Below are positions 1 through 7,873 of a stretch of 19,242 nt of DNA, one piece after another. A program made the position numbers and the translations under genes. The notes below the pieces were generated by a model. That model was given only the letters and a program-made list of their open reading frames with translations, was not told the origin of the DNA and did no database searches. The stretch is from NCBI GenBank assembly GCA_900546875.1, contig URET01000023.1, forward strand, positions 1 through 19,242, given 5' to 3'. The stretch's first letter is position 1. Each line of letters starts with the position of its first letter. Source of the DNA: an uncultured Eubacteriales bacterium (GTDB taxonomy: Bacteria; Bacillota; Clostridia; Christensenellales; CAG-314).

Positions 1-55
1 TCTACGGCTCCGGTCGATAAAGTTTCAAAACTGTTTGCAAGCGCCTTTTCAAACG
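1..55. repeat. 55-bp direct repeat, copy 1
   Basis: This block starts TCTACGGCTCCGGTC and ends TTTTCAAACG and is identical to 126-180. It lies at the window edge, so the true repeat may extend further left. The two copies are 125 bp apart and flank a terminator-like hairpin. No reading frame of note runs through it. It may be a partial tandem duplication or a dispersed noncoding element; nothing here tells which. Confidence 0.9.
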
Positions 56-66
56 TCATTTGTCGG

Positions 67-114
67 ACAGAGACGGCCGTCCGCAAATACTCTTGCAGAC
101 GGCTCTGTTTTATT
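67..114 (+). terminator. Probable intrinsic terminator of a gene left of the window
   Basis: ACAGAG (67-72) and CCGTC (77-81) pair with GACGG (98-102) and CTCTGT (103-108), with ACGG looped out on the left arm. The stem is followed at once by TTTTATT. This is the shape of a rho-independent terminator for plus-strand transcription entering from the left. The upstream gene is outside the window, and the left arm bulge lowers confidence. Confidence 0.6.
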
Positions 115-125
115 ACCCCGCAATT

Positions 126-180
126 TCTACGGCTCCGGTCGATAAAGTTTCAAAACTGTTTGCAAGCGCCTTTTCAAACG
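126..180. repeat. 55-bp direct repeat, copy 2
   Basis: Perfect second copy of 1-55. It ends two bases before the -35 element of the promoter at 182-210, so the copy forms the upstream flank of the lipoprotein promoter. The sequences beyond the two copies differ (GTCATTTG after copy 1, GATTGCAA after copy 2 counting from the final shared G). Confidence 0.9.
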
Positions 181-181
181 A

Positions 182-210
182 TTGCAAATTGCGGCGCGAT
201 ATGTTAAAAT
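182..210 (+). promoter_or_regulatory. Sigma-A-type promoter for the lipoprotein gene
   Basis: TTGCAA at 182-187, a 17-bp spacer and TAAAAT at 205-210 (one mismatch from TATAAT), with TG at 202-203 giving an extended -10. Transcription would start near 217, leaving a leader of about 58 nt before the ATG at 275. Confidence 0.65.
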
Positions 211-233
211 ATACGATAACGCTTAGTTGCGGC

Positions 234-252
234 TGTTTCGGTATACGAAACA
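234..252 (+). promoter_or_regulatory. Leader hairpin upstream of the lipoprotein start
   Basis: TGTTTCG (234-240) and CGAAACA (246-252) form a perfect 7-bp stem with loop GTATA. It sits in the predicted leader, eight bases before the Shine-Dalgarno GAGAGG at 261-266. It could stabilise the message or act as a weak attenuator; it fits no riboswitch class I know. Confidence 0.45.
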
Positions 253-274
253 TTAATTTTGAGAGGTTTACGTA

Positions 275-1285
275 ATGAAAAAATTTGCGCTTTGTATTGT
301 GATCCTTACGGCTTTGCTGACTGCCGCCGCCTGCTCCACTACTCCCACGCCCACACGTACAGTAAGATGGGAAGCGGGTGAAAAGCTTGTTTACGACGTC
401 AGCTTTATTCCCAACCCCGACGACAGTCCCGTCTATCTCGAAGGGGAAATTAAGGGCGCCGCCGTCATACCGGACGATGTTTCGGGCACCTACACCGCGG
501 AAGTCATTTCCGTGAACGATAAAAAGACTACCCTTGTTACCACTCTCGATATCTGGAACACCTATCCCGTTTCCAAAACCGGCGACATGCAGACGCTTAT
601 CGACAACTTAAAAATACCTCAGGACAGGATCACCGAGGAAAACTCCGAAGACGAAAAAGTGGTCCGGATCCGTTCCACAGTGATAAATACCGTAGTATTT
701 CCTCTCAGCACGTGCGTCTCCTCTAAGACCGAGGGACAGAGCTTCTCACTTATCGTGACCGACGTCGACAAAGAAACCAACGCTAAAACCTACTCCCCCT
801 TTTACTACGAATATGAAGCGGAGTGCACGGATTTTTCCGTTTCCTCTCCCTCTGTTTCGCTCACCGTCAACGGCGAACAGAAAAATCAGACTCTGTCTCT
901 TTCAGGCTCAGTGAATTACACCGATAACGCCGCCCTGCTTTATATCGTACGTTCTTTGAACCTCGATACCCTTACCCAAGCTTCTTCCACCTCCTTCAGC
1001 GTTACCGACATAGTGAGCGGATCTATCCGTTCGGTGAGCGTTTCAAACACGGAAAACGAATCATATACGGAAGCCATCGGGGAAGACACCTCCGAAATGT
1101 ATAAGATAAGGATATACACCGACTCTACGACTTGGGGCGGATATAATTACCTCTACATCGATCTGCGGAACAATATAGAGGAAACTCCCGAAAACGTCAT
1201 AGACGGTCCTGCTGAGGATATATGCAAAAACAGGATACTTTATATCGCTCAGGCTTATATGCTGTTTTCTCTCAGACAAAGCTGA
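275..1285 (+). CDS. Putative secreted lipoprotein of unknown function
   Basis: A 336-residue protein. Residues 1-19 form a lipoprotein signal peptide: MKK, a hydrophobic core of about 13 residues, then LTAAAC with the likely lipidated Cys20. A Thr/Pro-rich spacer (STTPTPTRT) follows, as expected for a protein tethered outside the membrane. The rest has no membrane segment and is rich in Ser, Thr, Val and Asp with alternating hydrophobic residues, suggesting a beta-rich extracytoplasmic domain. The early stretch WEAGEKLVYDVSF recalls the start of DUF3108-like beta domains, but this is only a faint resemblance. The ATG has GAGAGG eight bases upstream and a good promoter at 182-210. A 188-bp gap separates it from dnaB, so it is probably transcribed on its own. 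I do not recognise the family and assign no function. Confidence 0.75.
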   Translation: MKKFALCIVILTALLTAAACSTTPTPTRTVRWEAGEKLVYDVSFIPNPDDSPVYLEGEIKGAAVIPDDVSGTYTAEVISVNDKKTTLVTTLDIWNTYPVSKTGDMQTLIDNLKIPQDRITEENSEDEKVVRIRSTVINTVVFPLSTCVSSKTEGQSFSLIVTDVDKETNAKTYSPFYYEYEAECTDFSVSSPSVSLTVNGEQKNQTLSLSGSVNYTDNAALLYIVRSLNLDTLTQASSTSFSVTDIVSGSIRSVSVSNTENESYTEAIGEDTSEMYKIRIYTDSTTWGGYNYLYIDLRNNIEETPENVIDGPAEDICKNRILYIAQAYMLFSLRQS

Positions 1286-1326
1286 TTGAATTCCGTTTTT
1301 TGTCAGCCGTTTTATCAGCGGCGGCA

Positions 1327-1350
1327 GACAGCAGTTATTGACAGCAGTTA
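1327..1350. repeat. Tandem 11-bp repeat upstream of dnaB
   Basis: GACAGCAGTTA occurs at 1327-1337 and again at 1340-1350, 13 bp apart. The second copy supplies part of a perfect -35-like TTGACA (1338-1343). The first copy also overlaps the right arm of an imperfect inverted repeat, TGTCAGCCG (1301-1309) with CGGCAGACA (1322-1330). A repeated operator is possible but unproven. Confidence 0.6.
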
Positions 1351-1366
1351 CAGATATTCGGATATC
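1338..1366 (+). promoter_or_regulatory. Possible promoter for the dnaB cluster
   Basis: TTGACA at 1338-1343 is a perfect -35 hexamer. Seventeen bases downstream lies GATATC (1361-1366), a poor -10 with only three matches to TATAAT. The gap 1286-1473 must contain the promoter if dnaB is not read through from the lipoprotein gene, and this is the best candidate seen. A GCCCC/GGGGC hairpin (1411-1425) lies between it and the gene. Confidence 0.35.
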
Positions 1367-1473
1367 AAGAAGTCGTTTTTGAAAGTCTGAGATATTTTTC
1401 CGGTCTTTCTGCCCCTTCCCGGGGCTGAATACGCACCGAATAACCGCCGGGAAATCCGCAAAAGGAAAGAATT

Positions 1474-3228
1474 ATGCCATCCAAGAAGGAAAAGGATCAA
1501 AAAAGCGTTCAGACGCGCGTGCTGCCCAACAGCTCCGAAGCCGAATCAAGTTTATTGGGCTGTATTCTCGCGGACGGATCCATAGCCATAGATATCTGTT
1601 CCTCGCTGAGCGAGGAGGATTTTTACTATCCGGCGAATTCCATCATTTTTTCCGCTGTCAGAGAGCTTACGGAAAGCGGCTGTGCCGTCGACATAGTTAC
1701 CCTTACGGAGATACTCTCGAGAAACGGCACTCTCGAAAAAGCAGGAGGTCTGAATTACCTCACTTCACTGGGGACCCGCGTCCCGAGCGCTGCCAATGCC
1801 GCCGAGTACACAAATATCGTCCTTAGAACGGCCTCCATGCGCAAACTGATAAAAAGCTGCTCCGAGATAATCGACGAGGCTTACACCACCGACGACGCCG
1901 CTTCTGCTCTGGCCGAGGCGGAAAAACGCATCTACAACGTAAGCTCTTCCCGTTCGGACAGTGATCTTATTCCCGTTTCACGCGGGCTCAGCGAGGTCAT
2001 CGACAAGCTCAACGCCCTGAAAACGGACGTAAACGCCTTCAAAGGCATACCCACGGGCTTCTGGATGCTGGATAAACTTACAAACGGACTCCATAACGGC
2101 GAACTTATCGTTATCGCGGGACGTCCCGGCACCGGTAAATCCTCTTTCGCTATGAACATCGTCGAAAATGCCGCCCTCAAAAATTTCTCGTGCGCCGTTT
2201 TTTCGCTTGAAATGCCGCGCGTGCAGATCGCACAGAGGCTCCTTTGTTCAAACAGCGGGATCCCTCTTTCGCGTATGACCGGAGGCGAGTTTTCCGACAG
2301 CGACAAAGACTGGAAAAGCATTTACTCCACCGCAACGACTCTCAGTCACCTCAAAATCTTCATAGACGATTCCTCCCTTATCACCCCGGCTCAGCTCCTC
2401 TCAAAATGCAGAAGACTCAAAAACCGCGAAGGTCTCGATCTGATAGTCGTGGATTACATTCAGCTCATGACAACGGGCAAAAAAGCGGAAAACAGACAAC
2501 AGGAGATTTCGGAAATATCACGTAATCTCAAAATCCTGGCAAAGGAACTGGATGTCCCGGTAATAGCACTTTCGCAAATGTCGCGGCAGATCGAAAACAG
2601 ACCGGGCAAACCTCAGCTGAGTGACCTCAGAGAATCGGGAGCAATAGAACAGGACGCCGATATAGTCATGTTTATCCACCGCGAAAAATCGGAGGAGGAC
2701 GCGCCCAATAAGGACGACCGACTTCTTATAGTCGCCAAGCACCGCAACGGAGCTTTGGATGAGATACCTCTGAAATGGATAGGTGAACTCGTAAAATTCG
2801 TTTCGTATGAATCAGACGACGTTTTGAGACTTAAAAGATACCGCGAGGAGCTGAAAGAAAAGAAAAACAAACGAAACGCCGTCCCGGATAAAGATACCGA
2901 TAAAGAAAACAAAGGAAATGCACAGAACGATATTGCCCCCGTCCCGCTGCCGCTTACCGAAGAAGAAAAGAAAATTGCGGCTGTTTTCAGTTCGGACAAC
3001 GCTTCTCCCGCACCCGGAAAAGAACTCGGAAAACTTTCGTTAAATGATATTCCCGGCATGGATAAACGCCGTTCTGAAGAAAACTCTCAGAGCACCCGGG
3101 CATTTTCACACGAAGAGGCGACAGAGGAAAATCAGCCTCATCCGGATCCGGAAGAGATCCCTTTCGATGAGTCTGACCCCGACCCGCCGGATGAGCTTTT
3201 CTCAGACATCTCCGACACGGAGAGATGA
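1474..3228 (+). CDS. dnaB: Replicative DNA helicase DnaB with long acidic C-terminal tail
   Basis: A 584-residue DnaB, the hexameric 5'-3' helicase that unwinds DNA at the replication fork and contacts primase. Residues about 17-120 match the N-terminal helical domain (LPNSSEAESSLLGCIL). The RecA-like motor follows, with Walker A GRPGTGKS at 216-223, the Walker B aspartate Asp327 in VVDYIQLM, and the conserved run from ALSQMSRQIENRPG through LSDLRESGAIEQDAD. Family homology ends near Glu446. Typical DnaB is about 440-470 residues; this one carries about 138 further residues, charged and Pro/Glu/Asp-rich, with EEIPF at 560-564. The frame stays open with no stop, so the tail looks genuine rather than an artefact. 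The ATG is preceded by AAAGGAAAG. glnS starts 59 bp downstream with no terminator between, suggesting shared transcription. The dnaB assignment is secure; the role of the tail is not known. Confidence 0.96.
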   Translation: MPSKKEKDQKSVQTRVLPNSSEAESSLLGCILADGSIAIDICSSLSEEDFYYPANSIIFSAVRELTESGCAVDIVTLTEILSRNGTLEKAGGLNYLTSLGTRVPSAANAAEYTNIVLRTASMRKLIKSCSEIIDEAYTTDDAASALAEAEKRIYNVSSSRSDSDLIPVSRGLSEVIDKLNALKTDVNAFKGIPTGFWMLDKLTNGLHNGELIVIAGRPGTGKSSFAMNIVENAALKNFSCAVFSLEMPRVQIAQRLLCSNSGIPLSRMTGGEFSDSDKDWKSIYSTATTLSHLKIFIDDSSLITPAQLLSKCRRLKNREGLDLIVVDYIQLMTTGKKAENRQQEISEISRNLKILAKELDVPVIALSQMSRQIENRPGKPQLSDLRESGAIEQDADIVMFIHREKSEEDAPNKDDRLLIVAKHRNGALDEIPLKWIGELVKFVSYESDDVLRLKRYREELKEKKNKRNAVPDKDTDKENKGNAQNDIAPVPLPLTEEEKKIAAVFSSDNASPAPGKELGKLSLNDIPGMDKRRSEENSQSTRAFSHEEATEENQPHPDPEEIPFDESDPDPPDELFSDISDTER

Positions 3229-3287
3229 TCCGATCAATCAAACTGCCTTCTCCACACAAAAGAAGGAGTAATAAACAGGAGTAATTT

Positions 3288-4919
3288 ATGGAAGAAAAGA
3301 TTTCAGCATCTTCAAATTTTATCGAGGATATCATCAATAAGGATCTTTCCGAAGGAAAAGTAACCACAGTCAAAACACGTTTTCCTCCCGAACCGAACGG
3401 ATGCCTTCATATAGGCCACGCTAAAAGCCTGTGTCTGAATTTCGGGACCGCCCGGAAATACGGCGGGACATGCAATCTCAGATTTGACGACACAAACCCT
3501 CTCAAGGAAGACGAGGAGTTTGTAAACAGTATTAAAAGAGACATACAATGGCTGGGCTTCAAATGGGATAACCTCTACAACGCCTCGGACTATTTCGACG
3601 TAATGTATGAGTGCGCGGAAAAGCTTATAAAAGAAGGGAAAGCTTATGTCTGTGACCTTTCTGCCGAAGAAATACGTCTTTCCCGCGGGTCCCTGACCGA
3701 ACCGGGAAAAGAAAGCCCTTACAGGGACCGTTCTCCCGAAGAAAACCTTAATCTTTTCAGACGCATGAAAGCGGGCGAATTTGACGACGGCGAAAAAGTG
3801 CTTCGCGCAAAAATCGATATGGCCTCTCCGAATATCAATATGAGAGACCCCGTTATTTACAGAGTTCTTCATGCAAGCCATCAGAATACCGGCGATAAAT
3901 GGTGCATTTATCCAATGTATGACTTCGCGCACCCTATCGAAGACGCCTATGAAGGTATCACCCATTCGATATGTACGCTGGAATTCGAAGACCATCGTCC
4001 TCTTTACGACTGGGTAACTCAAAACTGCGGATTCCCTTCTCCGCTTCCTCAGCAGATAGAATTTGCGCGCCTCAATATTACCAATACCATAATGAGCAAA
4101 CGCTTCCTCAAACGCCTTGTTGAAGACGGCTTCGTGGACGGTTGGGACGATCCTCGTATGCCTACTCTTTGCGGTATGAGAAGACGCGGCTATCCGCCTC
4201 AGGCTATCATAGACTTCTGCGACCGCATCGGTGTTGCAAAAGCCAACAGCGAAGTGGAGTACGGCTACCTTAACGCATGCGTACGCGATTACCTCAATCA
4301 GCACGCTCAAAGAGCCATGGCCGTTACCTCGCCGATAAAAGTGATACTCACTAATCTTTCCGCTCCCGAAGAATGCGAGATAGAAAACAATCCCAATAAA
4401 CCCGAAGAAGGCACCCGTACCATTACTCTGACTCACGAGCTCTATATAGACGGAAGCGATTTTTCCCTTGCTCCGCCTCCAAAATATCACCGTCTTAAAT
4501 TAGACGGATATGTACGTCTAAAGGGTGCATATATCATAAAATGCGACAAAGTCGAAACAGATAATGAAGGCAATATCCTTCATCTCGAATGCTCCATAGT
4601 CGAAAACAGCAAAAGCGGCTGCGATCAGAGCGGACTTAAAGTAAAAGGCGTAATTCAATGGGTATCTGCCGAATACAACACGCCTCTCACTTTACGCAAG
4701 CTGGACAGCCTTCTCCTCGACGGCGAAGGAGATTTCATCAACAGACTCAATTACGAAAGCCTTAAAGAAATCCCCGCTCTCGGCGAACCTTCCCTCGCCT
4801 CAGCTCCGAAGGAATCAAGATTTCAGTTTATGCGTATGGGATATTACGTCCGCGACCTGAAATCCGATCTACCCGTATTCAACGAAATAGTCGGTCTGAA
4901 AGATACTTTTAATAAATGA
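3288..4919 (+). CDS. glnS: Glutaminyl-tRNA synthetase (class I)
   Basis: A 543-residue glutamine--tRNA ligase, which charges tRNA-Gln with glutamine in the cytoplasm. The class I signatures are clear: FPPEPNGCLHIGHAKS with HIGH at 41-44, the LRFDDTNP segment, and the KMSKS-type loop IMSKR at 268-272 followed by the GlnRS-typical GWDDPRMPT and RRRGYPPQAI. The C-terminal beta-barrel anticodon-binding region ends with YYVRDLKSDLPVFNEIVGLKDTF, a normal GlnRS ending, and the length is that of the bacterial enzyme without a YqeY extension. GlnRS rather than GluRS is shown by these motifs. Many Bacillota lack GlnRS and form Gln-tRNA by the GatCAB amidotransferase route, so its presence says this lineage can charge tRNA-Gln directly. 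The ATG has AGGAG six bases upstream. Its stop overlaps the next gene by ATGA. Confidence 0.97.
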   Translation: MEEKISASSNFIEDIINKDLSEGKVTTVKTRFPPEPNGCLHIGHAKSLCLNFGTARKYGGTCNLRFDDTNPLKEDEEFVNSIKRDIQWLGFKWDNLYNASDYFDVMYECAEKLIKEGKAYVCDLSAEEIRLSRGSLTEPGKESPYRDRSPEENLNLFRRMKAGEFDDGEKVLRAKIDMASPNINMRDPVIYRVLHASHQNTGDKWCIYPMYDFAHPIEDAYEGITHSICTLEFEDHRPLYDWVTQNCGFPSPLPQQIEFARLNITNTIMSKRFLKRLVEDGFVDGWDDPRMPTLCGMRRRGYPPQAIIDFCDRIGVAKANSEVEYGYLNACVRDYLNQHAQRAMAVTSPIKVILTNLSAPEECEIENNPNKPEEGTRTITLTHELYIDGSDFSLAPPPKYHRLKLDGYVRLKGAYIIKCDKVETDNEGNILHLECSIVENSKSGCDQSGLKVKGVIQWVSAEYNTPLTLRKLDSLLLDGEGDFINRLNYESLKEIPALGEPSLASAPKESRFQFMRMGYYVRDLKSDLPVFNEIVGLKDTFNK

Positions 4920-6085
4920 CGTTGCAAAGCTTAAAAAAATCCGCAATTTCACTGTTATCCCTTAAAAAGGCCTCGGGGCGCAACATCCTCATGCTTTCTG
5001 CCGCCCTTGTTTCCCTGTTGCTTTATTTTTTCGGCACAGCAGCCTTTTCAACCTATCAATACGCTGCCTCAGTAAGCACGGTTGCCGTGTCGGGATTCGA
5101 CGTAATGGCGCGAGGAATAATGCGTATCGTCGGAGATACGAGCGGCGTGAAAACCGACTATGTTTTCGGTTCCCTGTTTGCGGTGATCTCGCTTGTTTAC
5201 ACTCTTTGCACGGTAGCAGTCCTTGCTTTTGCCGTTTACGTCGTTATTGCCGCCGCAAAAAAGAAAAAGGCGTCTCCTCTGCCCCTGCTTTTCCCGGGAC
5301 TGGCGGGACTCGTGCTTGCCGCTATAGCACTGTATTGTCAGCTTTTTAACGGCAATGAGATTTCCACTGTCATGACTGGCGGCGCCCGCTTCGAAACGGG
5401 TTTCTGTCTGGTCTTTATTCCCGTGATGCAGCTTGCCGCGTTTTTTACCGCATACTTTGCCGAATTCGGCTTTGGAGCTCTTATGACGGAAAATACTGAC
5501 GAAACCCGACAAACCGAAAAGAAAAAAACACGCGGTCTTTCCACCGAAAACAAAAAAATCATCGAAAACAAAAGTTCCTCTGAAGAAAATCACGAAAACG
5601 AAACCGGTAAGCTTTCGGAAATTACCGGAATCGAAGTTTCGCAGTCTGACGGATACAGCGCCGGAAAAGCCGATCCGGGAGTCGTTTTTGCCGAGGCAAA
5701 CGAAAGCGCTGTGCTTTCAGAAAAAGCAAAGGGTGCGGATAATGATACGGTGCTTTCAGAAAAAGCAAAGGACGGGGAAAAGGAAACGGCAGTTTCCTTT
5801 GATACAAAAAAAGAGTCCGGGGACAAGCCGGGAGAAGGCAGCTGTGCCTCATCTGCCGGGGACGGCGGTCTGCACGATCACGGTGCGGCAGGTGCAGGAA
5901 ACGATACTCTCACGGAAGACACGTCCGCAAAGAGTTTGCCGGCGCGGCCCGGATACAAAGATTTTGCGGAAAAGCAAGATGATCTTTCTTTCGAGGAAGA
6001 AGGAGAAATAATCGAAAAACAGCTTGGAAAAAACCAAAGCGGGAAATATAAGAATAAAAAGAAAAGAAGAAACGCAAATCGTTGA
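4916..6085 (+). CDS. Membrane protein with long charged cytoplasmic tail, function unknown
   Basis: A 389-residue protein I do not recognise. It has about four membrane segments, near residues 24-44, 84-113, 121-144 and 161-189; a Lys-rich stretch (114-118) after the second helix suggests a cytoplasmic loop there. From about residue 191 to the end is a long, low-complexity, highly charged tail rich in Glu, Lys, Ser and Asp, with a 13-residue repeat starting VLSEKAK and a very basic end (KYKNKKKRRNANR). The tail is probably disordered and cytoplasmic. The start codon overlaps the glnS stop as ATGA and no strong Shine-Dalgarno is visible, pointing to translational coupling. The lysyl-tRNA synthetase starts 12 bp after its stop. 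Its place between two tRNA synthetases suggests co-expression but does not reveal its task. Confidence 0.75.
   Translation: MTLQSLKKSAISLLSLKKASGRNILMLSAALVSLLLYFFGTAAFSTYQYAASVSTVAVSGFDVMARGIMRIVGDTSGVKTDYVFGSLFAVISLVYTLCTVAVLAFAVYVVIAAAKKKKASPLPLLFPGLAGLVLAAIALYCQLFNGNEISTVMTGGARFETGFCLVFIPVMQLAAFFTAYFAEFGFGALMTENTDETRQTEKKKTRGLSTENKKIIENKSSSEENHENETGKLSEITGIEVSQSDGYSAGKADPGVVFAEANESAVLSEKAKGADNDTVLSEKAKDGEKETAVSFDTKKESGDKPGEGSCASSAGDGGLHDHGAAGAGNDTLTEDTSAKSLPARPGYKDFAEKQDDLSFEEEGEIIEKQLGKNQSGKYKNKKKRRNANR
5711..5770 (+). repeat. In-frame internal repeat in the membrane protein tail
   Basis: A 21-bp sequence (GTGCTTTCAG then AAAAAGCAAAG) occurs at 5711-5731 and again, identical, at 5750-5770. 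The 39-bp period is 13 codons, so the repeat encodes VLSEKAK twice in frame. Such exact DNA identity indicates recent duplication within a disordered region. Confidence 0.85.
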
Positions 6086-6097
6086 TTGGAGATAATT

Positions 6098-7672
6098 ATG
6101 CATTGGTCGGAAAAAATAGCAAAAGAAATAATCAGGAAATATCCCGATAACAAGGAATACGTATGTGCTGCGGGGATCAGTCCTTCAGGTTCGGTCCACA
6201 TAGGAAACTTCAGAGATATAGCCACTGCCTTTTTTGTTGCGACGGCACTCAGAAAACTCGGAAAAAAATCCAAGATGCTCTTCAGCTGGGACGAATACGA
6301 CAGACTTCGTAAAATACCCGCTAACGTCAGCGCCGCCGATCCTTCGTTTGACAGGTATATCGGTCTGCCTTACGCGGCAGCTCCCGATCCCTTCGGCGAC
6401 GGTCATGAAAGTTATGCGCGTCATTTCGAGGCGGAGTTTGAAAAAGCTCTCGAAAAATTCGGCATAGAACTCGAATTCAGGTATCAGAGCAAAAAATACC
6501 TCGCCGGGGAATATAAAGACGAGGTCATCTTTGCCATAGACAAAAGATTTGAAATCTACGATATCATCATGGAACATAAAACACAGGAAGCTTCGGAAGA
6601 AGAAAAGGCGTCTTATTATCCTGTTTCCATATACTGCGACAAGTGCGGCAAAGACGATACGCATATCATATCGGTAGACGAAAATCACGTTGCAAAATAT
6701 AAGTGCGCCTGCGGACACGAAGGCTCATTCGATTTCAATATTCAGTTCAACTGTAAGCTCGCATGGAAAATAGACTGGCCCATGCGTTGGAAATATGAGG
6801 GAGTGGTATTCGAACCGGGCGGTAAAGACCATGCCGCGCCGGGCGGAAGCTACGACGTTTCCAAACTCATAAGCAAACAAATCTTCAATTACGAACCTCC
6901 CGTTTTTCAGGGGTACGAATTTATAGGCATAAAAGGAAGCGTCGGAAAAATGAGCGGCTCCACCGGCTTGAACCTCACTCCCGACACATTGCTCAAGGTG
7001 TATCAGCCCGAGGTCATACTCTGGCTCTACTCCCGTAACGACCCTATGAAAGCCTTTGACTTCTGTTTCGACGATGAGATCCTCAGACAGTATTTCGAGT
7101 TCGACAAAATGCTGAACGACTATTACTCCGGAAAAGCCAACAACGCCGTCAAGGATATTATGGACGTCTTCATGCCCGGACGCCCGAAAATCGATACTGT
7201 TCCCATGCAGCTTCTGGTATCCTTCGGTCCGGTTGTAAACTGGGATCCCGATCTGCTTGAAGTCCTGTTTGAGAAAATAGGATCTCCATACAAACGCGAA
7301 GAATTTTTGCCGAGACTGTCTCTCGCTCGCTGCTGGCTGGAATTTTGTTCTCCCGAAAGCATAGTAAAGCTCAACGAAAACAAAAACACCGCCTTCTTCG
7401 ACGCTCTCACCGACGGGGAAAAACAAACGATCAGAACGCTTTGCTCTTACCTGAGAACACAGTCCTTCGACCTCGAAGGCATGAAAGCTATGCTGTATCG
7501 CGTCGTAACAGACGTATTCGGAGAGCTTGAAAACGAAGAAAAGAAAGTCAGGCAGGCTCAGTTTTTCAGAAACGTTTACAACCTCCTTATAAGCCGCGAT
7601 CAGGGACCGCGCCTTTACCTTTTCCTTACTGCCGTCGACAAGGATAAAATAATCGCCCTTCTGGATTTCTGA
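6098..7672 (+). CDS. lysS: Lysyl-tRNA synthetase, class I (archaeal-type)
   Basis: A 524-residue lysine--tRNA ligase of class I, structurally unrelated to the common bacterial class II LysRS. Visible signatures are AAGISPSGSVHIGNFRD with HIGN at 34-37, FSWDEYDRLRKIP, a zinc-ribbon pattern (Cys180-x2-Cys183 and Cys203-x-Cys205), EPGGKDHAAPGGSYDVS, and the KMSGS loop at 284-288 followed by GLNLTPDTLLKVYQPEVILWLYSRNDP. The length is normal for class I LysRS. I chose the ATG at 6098 because GGAG (6088-6091) lies six bases before it; an in-frame TTG at 6086 has no such site. The gene (called lysK in some bacteria) is 12 bp after the membrane-protein stop and probably in the same transcript as glnS. 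This class occurs in archaea and scattered bacteria, suggesting an old lateral transfer. Confidence 0.96.
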   Translation: MHWSEKIAKEIIRKYPDNKEYVCAAGISPSGSVHIGNFRDIATAFFVATALRKLGKKSKMLFSWDEYDRLRKIPANVSAADPSFDRYIGLPYAAAPDPFGDGHESYARHFEAEFEKALEKFGIELEFRYQSKKYLAGEYKDEVIFAIDKRFEIYDIIMEHKTQEASEEEKASYYPVSIYCDKCGKDDTHIISVDENHVAKYKCACGHEGSFDFNIQFNCKLAWKIDWPMRWKYEGVVFEPGGKDHAAPGGSYDVSKLISKQIFNYEPPVFQGYEFIGIKGSVGKMSGSTGLNLTPDTLLKVYQPEVILWLYSRNDPMKAFDFCFDDEILRQYFEFDKMLNDYYSGKANNAVKDIMDVFMPGRPKIDTVPMQLLVSFGPVVNWDPDLLEVLFEKIGSPYKREEFLPRLSLARCWLEFCSPESIVKLNENKNTAFFDALTDGEKQTIRTLCSYLRTQSFDLEGMKAMLYRVVTDVFGELENEEKKVRQAQFFRNVYNLLISRDQGPRLYLFLTAVDKDKIIALLDF

Positions 7673-7873
7673 CAAAGATAAATAATTGTGTATGCTGCCG
7701 CCCGTATCCTTAAAGGACACGGCAAAAGCAGGACCATGCGGTCCCATGCGCACTCGTGTTTCGGCCGGACCGAAGAAACGACTCCTCCGCTCCGACATCC
7801 GGGAAGTCTTTCCGAACATCAGAACGCATTCAGACCATCCGTATACGGCAGAAAATCATATAAGAGGTGTAAA
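7673..7873 (+). other. Gap with several hairpins before the thioredoxin reductase gene
   Basis: This 201-bp gap holds two short perfect stems, GGACC/GGTCC (7731-7744, loop ATGC) and TTCGG/CCGAA (7760-7774), and a 10-bp palindrome CCGTATACGG at 7839-7848, 25 bases before the ATG. An in-frame extension of the downstream gene is open across most of it but shows no family similarity. No convincing promoter and no U-tract terminator was found. It may be a structured leader or an operator region; I cannot name a riboswitch class. Confidence 0.35.

Noticed and set aside
60..275. A 71-codon frame upstream of the lipoprotein gene
   Set aside because: It runs through a terminator hairpin, the second copy of the direct repeat and the promoter; it has no family similarity.
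1296..1330. Terminator after the lipoprotein gene
   Set aside because: The hairpin TGTCAGCCG/CGGCAGACA has its T-run before the stem rather than after it, so it is not an intrinsic terminator on either strand.
3229..3287. T-box leader before glnS
   Set aside because: The gap is only 59 bp and shows no T-box sequence or terminator; the gene is more likely read from the dnaB promoter.
3312..4490. A 392-codon open frame on the minus strand opposite glnS
   Set aside because: It lies wholly inside a certain GlnRS gene, its product resembles no family, and long antisense frames are common opposite genes with this codon use.
6725..7819. A 364-codon minus-strand frame opposite the class I LysRS gene
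   Set aside because: Antisense shadow of a well-supported gene; no family signature and no ribosome binding site support.
7688..7873. N-terminal extension of the thioredoxin reductase
   Set aside because: The 62 extra residues are Arg/Ser/His-rich and unlike the family; GAGG and the normal start MQSFDIIIIGGG support 7874.
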